A stretch of 64,000 bases of DNA from UMGS172 sp045587185 (GTDB lineage: Bacteria > Bacillota > Clostridia > Oscillospirales > Acutalibacteraceae), in assembly GCA_045587185.1 (NCBI GenBank), contig JAZNBS010000050.1, positions 39,560 to 103,559 on the forward strand. The letters run 5' to 3'. The notes under the pieces are model-generated. The model had not been told where the DNA came from, did not search any database, and saw only the letters and a program-made list of their open reading frames with translations. The position numbers and the translations under genes were made by a program. Below are positions 58,110 to 64,000 of the stretch, piece after piece. Within the stretch, counting starts at the first letter, position 1, and each line of letters starts with the position of its first letter.

Positions 58110-59513
58110 ATGGCACGTAAAATTGGTATTACAGAAACCGTGTTGCGTGATGCTCATCAGTCACTTCTTGCAACACGTATGACCACTGAAGATATGCTCC
58201 CCATGCTCCCGATGCTTGATAAGATCGGTTTTCATTCTTTGGAATGTTGGGGCGGCGCAACATATGACTCTTGCCTTCGTTTCTTGAACGAGGACCCATG
58301 GGAGAGACTTCGTATTATCCGTGAAAAGTGTCCCAACACCAAGTTGCAGATGCTTTTCCGTGGACAGAATATGCTCGGTTACCGCCATTATGCTGACGAT
58401 GTTGTTGAGTATCTTGTCCAGAAATCGGTTGCAAACGGTATCGATATCATCCGTATTTTTGACGCATTGAACGATATCCGCAACCTTGAGACCGCTATAA
58501 ATGCAACAAAAAAGGAAAAAGGTGCTCATGTTCAGGGTGCCGTTTCCTACACCACAGGTCCCGTTTTTGATATAGAATACTATGTTAATTACGCAAAACA
58601 ACTTGAGAGCGTTGGCGCAGATTCACTATGCATCAAGGATATGGCCGCTTTGCTTACTCCTTATCAGACCTATGACCTTGTCAAGGCTTTGAAAGAATCG
58701 GTAAAGATTCCCATTCAGGTTCACTCTCATGCAACATCGGGTCTTGGATCAATGGTTCTTATGAAGGCTATTGAGGCTGGTGCAGATGTTATTGATACTG
58801 CAATGTCACCCTTGGCAATGGGTACTTCTCATCCCGCAACCGAATCTATGGTTGCTGCTTTAGCAGGTACCGAATTTGATACAGGCCTTAACCTTGAGGC
58901 TCTCGATGAAATTGCAAAGTATGTTACCACTCTTCGTGAGAAGTATATAGCAGAAGGAACCCTTAGTCCAAAAATGCTTGCATCTGATGCTAAGGCACTC
59001 ATTTATCAGGTTCCCGGTGGTATGCTTTCCAATCTGCTTTCTCAGTTGAAGCAGGCAGGCAAAGAAGATCAACTCACCGAGGTTCTTGAGGAAGTTCCCA
59101 AGGTTCGTGCAGATTGCGGATATCCTCCTCTTGTAACTCCGTCATCCCAGATTGTCGGAACTCAGGCAGTTTACAATGTCATTATGGGTGAGCGTTACAA
59201 AATGGTTACCAAGGAGTTCAAGGGTGTTGTAAAGGGTGAGTACGGCCGTACTCCAATGCCTATAGACCCCGAGTTCCAGAAGAAAATTATCGGTGACGAG
59301 GAGCCTATAACCTGCCGTCCCGCAGACCTTCTTGAGCCTGAACTTGACAAACTTCGTGAGGAATGCGCCAAATGGTCCGAACAGGAAGAGGATGTTCTTT
59401 CTTACGCTCAGTTCCCCAAGGTTGCTGTTGACTTCTTTGAAAAAAGAGCCAATAAAAAGTATAAGGTTGACGCCGCAAACGCTGATTCTGAAAATAAAGT
59501 TCATCCGATGTAA
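58110..59513 (+). CDS. oadA: Oxaloacetate decarboxylase alpha / pyruvate carboxyltransferase (5S-type) subunit
   Basis: A 467-residue TIM-barrel carboxyltransferase: VLRDAHQSLLATRM, ECWGGATYDSCLRFLNEDPW, MLFRGQNMLGYRHYADDVV, the catalytic Lys in DSLCIKDMA, and VHSHATSG (metal His). It lacks a fused biotin domain, which is encoded separately upstream. ATG 58110 (MARKIGITET). No Na+-pumping beta subunit gene follows; secG does. Confidence 0.93.
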   Translation: MARKIGITETVLRDAHQSLLATRMTTEDMLPMLPMLDKIGFHSLECWGGATYDSCLRFLNEDPWERLRIIREKCPNTKLQMLFRGQNMLGYRHYADDVVEYLVQKSVANGIDIIRIFDALNDIRNLETAINATKKEKGAHVQGAVSYTTGPVFDIEYYVNYAKQLESVGADSLCIKDMAALLTPYQTYDLVKALKESVKIPIQVHSHATSGLGSMVLMKAIEAGADVIDTAMSPLAMGTSHPATESMVAALAGTEFDTGLNLEALDEIAKYVTTLREKYIAEGTLSPKMLASDAKALIYQVPGGMLSNLLSQLKQAGKEDQLTEVLEEVPKVRADCGYPPLVTPSSQIVGTQAVYNVIMGERYKMVTKEFKGVVKGEYGRTPMPIDPEFQKKIIGDEEPITCRPADLLEPELDKLREECAKWSEQEEDVLSYAQFPKVAVDFFEKRANKKYKVDAANADSENKVHPM

Positions 59514-59603
59514 AAAAATGCTTGCATTATGTTGATAACTGTGATATAATTGTCGCACTGATTAAATAATTTATAGATTTTTCGATAGAATGGAGTATAA
59601 AAA

Positions 59604-59846
59604 ATGAGTGTAGCAGGATATATTATTGGAGCAATTATGATACTTGTATCAATCGTTATTATTGCTATTGTTCTGTTCCAGCAGGGTCGTCGTAGCGGTG
59701 TCGGTGCTATTTCCGGTGCTGTTGATAACTTCTTTTCAAAGGACAAGGCAAGAGATATTGATTCAAAACTTGCACGTATCACTAAATATTTTGCACTCGG
59801 TTTCTTCATTTTGACCGTAGTTGCCAACATTATTGCATTCCTTTGA
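59604..59846 (+). CDS. secG: Preprotein translocase subunit SecG
   Basis: An 80-residue protein with two transmembrane helices (about 5-25 and 59-78) around a loop with LFQQGRRSGVGAISGA, the SecG signature region. Part of the SecYEG channel. Followed by a strong terminator. Confidence 0.88.
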   Translation: MSVAGYIIGAIMILVSIVIIAIVLFQQGRRSGVGAISGAVDNFFSKDKARDIDSKLARITKYFALGFFILTVVANIIAFL

Positions 59847-59873
59847 TTTGATTAGATAACTTATTTAAAATTT

Positions 59874-59906
59874 AAAGCACACAGTACAAAACTGTGTGCT
59901 TTTTTA
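59874..59906 (+). terminator. Terminator of secG
   Basis: 12-bp stem AAAGCACACAGT / ACTGTGTGCTTT with loop ACAAA and six T. Confidence 0.92.
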
Positions 59907-59931
59907 TGTTTATTTGCTTAAATTAAAAAAA

Positions 59932-60876
59932 TCAAAACGTTACAACTTTTTCCTCTGGTTCGGTTGTCATAGCATATGATTTAACCTTTAATACAGGACC
60001 GACCCCGCTGTAGGCCTTGTGCTTTTGAATTGATATAGTTGCAGTCACATTAAGCCAATCACCTGTTTGAAGAACAGTACATTTACCTGTCGTTTCCGCA
60101 ATAAAACCTGCATATTGAATGTCATCAGCGCAACAGGTCATAATATGACGACCTGCGATAAACTGGTCATCGGGAATTTTACCGTTTTCACGGGCAATTA
60201 TAGCCTTGAATTTGACGGTTTTACCGTGATATTTGTCCGATTCTTCCATAAGGTCACGGTAAAAGATTGCAAAATCGTTGTCGGCAATTTCAATTACAGG
60301 TGCAGTTAAGTCATAGGGCAGGGGGTCTTCAATATCGTCTTCCTCAGTACTTCCGTCAGTATACTCATAAACGATTGCATTTTGTCGCGAAACGCCTTTG
60401 ACAATTTTGTGCAACGGCATTTTGTCCATATCATCGTTGAATCTGTTAAATATTACCAGTTCAGCAGTCTTCAACTTGTCAACAACAAGACTCCTCATAT
60501 TTGCATTGAACATTTCAAAGGTGTTTGAATCAGCAAACATCATTTCTTGATAAACAGTCCATGACTTTGGCATAGCATTGTAAATCTTGTCCAATGTCCA
60601 CATTCCGTTATACTCAATAATAACACGCACAGATTTTGTTTCTTTGAACCATCTCTCAAAAATTTCAGAAGATAATTCATCGTCCGACTCAACGGTCTTT
60701 ATAAATACGTTTTTACCTGAGAATCTTGAAGATATATATTCTTCTTCGCCTTCTTCACAAACGATAAGCAACGTTCTCTCGCCTGAGTTAAAACGCTCAT
60801 CTTCCAAAGTTTCCTGAATAAATTTTGTCTTACCTGACTCTAAAAATCCTGTAAATAGATATACTGGTACTTCCAT
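59932..60876 (-). CDS. CobW-type GTPase fused to a YcgQ/TIGR03943-like domain
   Basis: A 314-residue protein. N-terminal G3E-like P-loop GFLESGKTKF; the central part lacks the CxCC metal motif of its neighbour and has an acidic insert (about 175-190). The C-terminal 120 residues (DKYHGKTVKFKAII..FIAGRHIMTCCADDIQYAGF) match the C-terminal domain of TIGR03943 (B. subtilis YcgQ), whose usual partner is a permease. It lies 12 bases after a COG0523 metallochaperone. A metal-handling role is likely. Confidence 0.8.
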   Translation of the reverse strand: MEVPVYLFTGFLESGKTKFIQETLEDERFNSGERTLLIVCEEGEEEYISSRFSGKNVFIKTVESDDELSSEIFERWFKETKSVRVIIEYNGMWTLDKIYNAMPKSWTVYQEMMFADSNTFEMFNANMRSLVVDKLKTAELVIFNRFNDDMDKMPLHKIVKGVSRQNAIVYEYTDGSTEEDDIEDPLPYDLTAPVIEIADNDFAIFYRDLMEESDKYHGKTVKFKAIIARENGKIPDDQFIAGRHIMTCCADDIQYAGFIAETTGKCTVLQTGDWLNVTATISIQKHKAYSGVGPVLKVKSYAMTTEPEEKVVTF

Positions 60877-60888
60877 ATTTTTTACCTC

Positions 60889-62022
60889 TTAAATTCTAAA
60901 AAGGGAAGCGATAGCATCTTCGTTAATTTGTGAACCGATAACGCAAAGTCTACCGATTATTTCTGCTGAACCAAAACGGACATCGGGTTCACCTGGAACA
61001 TAGTCAAAGTGTATCCACCTACCATCTGAGGATGGAACAATACCTTTTGCACGCAGTATCATACCGTAGGTCGTGTCGTCGTCAAGAGACTCAAGCGCGT
61101 TTGTAATTTCATCAACCGTGTATTTGTTGGTGGTCTCCTTACCCCAAGATGTAAACACCTCATCAGCGTGATGATGGTGGTGATGGTCGTGACACCCGCA
61201 GTTGCAATCCTCACTATGTTCGTGTTTGTGCTCGTGATGATGCCCATGATCCTCGTCACCGTGGTGATGTCCGCATTCACAGTTGCCGTTTTCATCGTAT
61301 TTATGGTGATGATGTTCACCATTATGGTCATCGTGGTGGTGCTCGTGGCAACCGCATTCGCATTCTTCATCATGGTGATGATGGTGTTGGTGGCGGTGAG
61401 CCAATTTTTTGAGTTCGGATTCAAGTGTGTTTTTTTGTTCAATTGCCTCTAAAATTGCCGTTCCGCATATATCATCCCAAGGTGTAGTGATTATCGTAGC
61501 GTTGGAATTGTGTTGACGCAAAAGTTCAATGCAAACCTTCAACTTTTCCTCGGAAATATTGTCTGTGTGGCTTAATACAATGGAACTTGCGTGCTCAATC
61601 TGGTCGTTAAAGAACTCGCCGAAGTTCTTCATATACATTTTACACTTGTTGGCATCAACAACCGTTGTAAAGCCGTTGAGAATAATATCATCAGAGCCGA
61701 TATTTTGCACTGCACGGATAACGTCACTCAACTTACCGACACCCGAAGGCTCGATAAGAATACGGTCAGGGGAGTACTGTTCCAAAACCTTTTTTAGTGC
61801 CTCGCCAAAATCACCTACAAGACTGCAACAGATACAACCCGAGTTCATTTCAGTTATCTCGATACCGACATCTTTCAGAAATCCGCCGTCAATACCGATT
61901 TCGCCAAATTCATTTTCAATAAGAACAAGTTTTTCACCATTATATGCTTCACTGATGAGTTTTTTGATAAGAGTAGTCTTACCTGCACCCAAAAAGCCTG
62001 AAAAAATATCTATTTTAGTCAT
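60889..62022 (-). CDS. COG0523 GTPase metallochaperone with His/Cys-rich insert
   Basis: A 377-residue G3E GTPase: Walker A GFLGAGKTT, ENEFGEIGIDG, the metal motif GCICCSL, and IEPSGVGKLSDVI. Between about residues 205 and 290 lies an insert with roughly 33 His and 8 Cys, built of CxCGC and CxCG knots amid His runs. The C-terminal CobW domain (TYGMILRAKGIVPSSDGRW) follows. Such proteins deliver Zn, Co or Ni; the insert may store metal. ATG 62022 (MTKIDIFSGF), RBS GAGGTG. Coupled to the gene below. Confidence 0.9.
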   Translation of the reverse strand: MTKIDIFSGFLGAGKTTLIKKLISEAYNGEKLVLIENEFGEIGIDGGFLKDVGIEITEMNSGCICCSLVGDFGEALKKVLEQYSPDRILIEPSGVGKLSDVIRAVQNIGSDDIILNGFTTVVDANKCKMYMKNFGEFFNDQIEHASSIVLSHTDNISEEKLKVCIELLRQHNSNATIITTPWDDICGTAILEAIEQKNTLESELKKLAHRHQHHHHHDEECECGCHEHHHDDHNGEHHHHKYDENGNCECGHHHGDEDHGHHHEHKHEHSEDCNCGCHDHHHHHHADEVFTSWGKETTNKYTVDEITNALESLDDDTTYGMILRAKGIVPSSDGRWIHFDYVPGEPDVRFGSAEIIGRLCVIGSQINEDAIASLFRI

Positions 62023-62065
62023 AAACAATACACCTCAAATTATGATTTTTAAATTACAACTATGT

Positions 62066-62094
62066 ATTATATCATTTAAAATCAGTGTTTACAA
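62066..62094 (-). promoter_or_regulatory. Promoter of the CobW gene pair
   Basis: Minus strand TTGTAA (62094-62089), 17-bp spacer, TATAAT (62071-62066). No Zur-type operator (TCGTAAT dyad) is visible around it. Confidence 0.65.
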
Positions 62095-62229
62095 GTGGCA
62101 AGATATATTTTTATTAATCTTTACAAAACCGTGTACAATACAATGTACCAAAATTGTTCTAATAAAATATGCTGAAATTGTAACTTGATTAAATTAAAGC
62201 AAAAAAATTAGTATAGAACATATTCTGTA

Positions 62230-62258
62230 TTGCGTTCTTGTTTAAAGTGTGATATTAT
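62230..62258 (+). promoter_or_regulatory. Promoter of putP
   Basis: TTGCGT (62230-62235), 17-bp spacer, TATTAT (62253-62258). Confidence 0.6.
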
Positions 62259-62289
62259 ATCATAGAATTTTTATTAGGAGGATGAGTTT

Positions 62290-63849
62290 ATGTCTCAAAT
62301 TATAGCTTTTGTCCTTTATTTTGCCGCAATGCTTGGTGTCGGAATCGTGTTCTTCTTCAAATCAAAGGATTCCGGTGAAAAGGACTATTTTTTAGGCGGC
62401 CGTTCAATGGGCCCTTGGGTCACCGCAATGAGTGCACAGGCATCCGATATGAGCGGATGGTTGTTGATGGGTTTCCCGGGAAGCATTCTTGCCTTCGGTA
62501 TGGGCAAGGTCTGGATCGGTATCGGTTTAGCCCTTGGTACTATTGCCAACTGGATATTTGTTGCCAGAAGATTGCGCAGATTTTCTAAGGCTTCTAACGA
62601 CTCGATCACACTTCCTCAGTATCTCACCAACCGTTTTGCTTCGTCAAGCCCTGTACTTAAGGTTGTTTGCGCAATAATTTTCCTTGTTGCTTTCACCGTT
62701 TATGTTGCTTCTGCTTTCAATGCCGGTACAGCAGTTTTCTGCGCTGTTATTCCTTGGTTCAGCGGTCATAAGCAATTGGCGATGATTATTTTTGCCGCCA
62801 TTATTCTTGTTTACACCTTTATGGGTGGCTATAAGGCAGTTTGCTGGACTGACTTTTTTCAGGGACTTTTGATGCTTGTTGCTCTTCTTGCCGTGCCGAT
62901 CATTATGTATTCGTTGGGCGATTTTGAGCCTGCATTTGAAGGTGCTTTTGCAGATGGTGTTACTGCATTCAATGCAAATCCCTTTACTGCAAGCTGGCAG
63001 GATATTATTTCAGGTCTTGGTTGGGGTCTTGGTTACTTTGGTATGCCTCACATTCTTGTCCGTTTTATGGCAATCAAGAAGTCTTCAATGGTTAAAAAAT
63101 CATCAACCGTTGCAATTATCTGGCTTATCATAACTCTCGGTGCAGCAATTGCCATTGCTTATCTTGCAAGAACCTACCTTTTCTCTGATGGTAATTCACT
63201 TGCAAATGAGCTTATACCTTCAGGAAATCAGCAGAATTTGTTTATTGATATTGTTAACGATATGTTCCAAGGTCCGATGGGATTCTTTGCAGGTATTATT
63301 CTTTCTGCTATTATTGCTGCTTCAATGTCAACTGCTGACTCTCAGCTTCTTGTTGCATCTTCATCATTCACAAGTGATATTTATAAGCCGCTTATCAGAA
63401 AGAACAAGGCAAGCGATAAGGAAATTCTTTGGGTCGGACGAATCGTTGTTCTTGTAGTAACACTCGTCGGTCTTTTGATTGCTATGTCAGGCTTGAGCGG
63501 AACCAATCCTTGGGCCTCCAATATTATGGCAATGGTTGAAAATGCTTGGGGTCTGTTTGGCGCCGCTTTCGGTCCGGTTGTTATTCTTTCGCTCTTCTGG
63601 AAGCGCTTCAACTATGCAGGTGCAGTTGCCGGTATTCTTGCAGGTGCCGCAGCAGACATTGCTTGGCTCGTTCTCTTCACAAGCACCGTCACCGATGCGG
63701 TTATCACTAACCTCGGTGTTTACGAAATCGTTCCCGGTTTCATCATTGGTGCTATTGTTTCGGTTGTTGTAACCCTTTGTACAAAAGCCCCTTCGGCAGA
63801 GGTTGAAAGCATTTATAATACCGCTACCGATAATTCTATTGACGATTAA
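62290..63849 (+). CDS. putP: Sodium/proline symporter PutP
   Basis: A 519-residue SSS-family symporter with 13 expected helices: DYFLGGRSMGPWVTAMSAQA, SDMSGWLLMGFPG, GGYKAVCWTDFFQG, MSTADSQLLVASS and FGMPHILVRFMAI are typical of PutP. It imports proline with Na+. RBS GGAGG; terminator at 63862. Proline catabolism genes are not in the window. Confidence 0.93.
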   Translation: MSQIIAFVLYFAAMLGVGIVFFFKSKDSGEKDYFLGGRSMGPWVTAMSAQASDMSGWLLMGFPGSILAFGMGKVWIGIGLALGTIANWIFVARRLRRFSKASNDSITLPQYLTNRFASSSPVLKVVCAIIFLVAFTVYVASAFNAGTAVFCAVIPWFSGHKQLAMIIFAAIILVYTFMGGYKAVCWTDFFQGLLMLVALLAVPIIMYSLGDFEPAFEGAFADGVTAFNANPFTASWQDIISGLGWGLGYFGMPHILVRFMAIKKSSMVKKSSTVAIIWLIITLGAAIAIAYLARTYLFSDGNSLANELIPSGNQQNLFIDIVNDMFQGPMGFFAGIILSAIIAASMSTADSQLLVASSSFTSDIYKPLIRKNKASDKEILWVGRIVVLVVTLVGLLIAMSGLSGTNPWASNIMAMVENAWGLFGAAFGPVVILSLFWKRFNYAGAVAGILAGAAADIAWLVLFTSTVTDAVITNLGVYEIVPGFIIGAIVSVVVTLCTKAPSAEVESIYNTATDNSIDD

Positions 63850-63861
63850 TTTAGTAAAGAT

Positions 63862-63903
63862 TTTGAGCGCCTGAGCTAAATGCTTGGGTGCTCAAATTTT
63901 ATA
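63862..63903 (+). terminator. Terminator of putP
   Basis: TTTGAGC / GCTCAAA outer stem with an inner GAGC / GCTT stem, followed by TTTTAT. The remaining 100 bases to the window edge are AT-rich and show no gene. Confidence 0.75.
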
Positions 63904-64000
63904 TGTCATTTTCACTAAAAAACATTGACTAAAATTTAACAAATTGCCAATGGCATAAAGTTAAATAAAGTAGTACAATAATGTGTAATTTAGTGTCAAA

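Noticed and set aside
61059..61452. Long frames on both strands over the His-rich stretch of the COG0523 gene
   Set aside because: They arise from the repetitive CAT/CAC codons of the real gene; the translations are low-complexity Met/Val or Thr/Ile strings with no RBS.

Overview
The window is a low-GC, gene-dense bacterial chromosome segment from an endospore-forming member of the Clostridia, most like an Oscillospiraceae/Ruminococcaceae gut lineage. This rests on spore genes (cotJABC, spoIVA, gerW, a DacB-type carboxypeptidase), Firmicutes-type gene orders (ylxM-ffh-rpsP-khpA-rimM-trmD; CIRCE-hrcA-grpE-dnaK-dnaJ; scpA-scpB), strong AGGAGG ribosome sites, frequent UUG starts, consensus sigma-A promoters, and anaerobe functions (Rex, a PerR-like regulator next to reverse rubrerythrin, biotin-dependent carboxyltransferases). 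No ribosomal RNA or CRISPR array is present.

Layout. 1-7.1 kb: a heterodimeric ABC exporter, small proteins, a HAD phosphatase, Maf and a peptide-type solute-binding lipoprotein. 7.3-15.5 kb: the SRP/ribosome-maturation operon, HPr, an MFS transporter, a second complete trmD, and a long-type nucleotide-sugar dehydratase. 15.7-24.3 kb: the spore-coat operon cotJA-cotJB-cotJC, whose third gene is cut in two by a 7.5-kb integrative mobilizable element (16076-23604). 24.4-30.3 kb: tRNA-Pro(GGG), a DUF421 protein, and an acnA-icd-rex operon with a Rex-like operator over its -35 box. 30.4-38.2 kb: heat-shock operon, typA and a DEDDh exonuclease. 38.2-46.3 kb: amino-acid symporter, radical SAM protein, spoIVA, perR-rubrerythrin with a duplicated gene tail, glgB and tRNA-Gln(CTG). 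46.3-56.1 kb: pyruvate kinase, DUF1015, a membrane glycosyltransferase, site-2 protease, scpAB, DUF2953, gerW, dacB, rluB. 56.3-64 kb: a three-gene biotin transcarboxylase-like cluster, secG, two CobW-type GTPases (one with a very His/Cys-rich insert) and putP.

Main discovery. The inserted element carries a large serine recombinase, a NERD-domain nuclease-like protein, a MobV relaxase, a tandem ribbon-helix-helix protein and a RepL-type replication protein. Its ends share only TACC. Removing it on paper rejoins cotJC exactly, in frame, into a 199-residue manganese-catalase-type coat protein; the break lies inside the EExxHxE metal-ligand motif. The arrangement resembles the skin-type elements that are excised from sporulation genes during spore development, but here on a mobilizable, apparently replication-competent element. 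Its two long non-coding stretches are packed with back-to-back perfect hairpins, with iteron-like repeats and paired palindromes upstream of repL.
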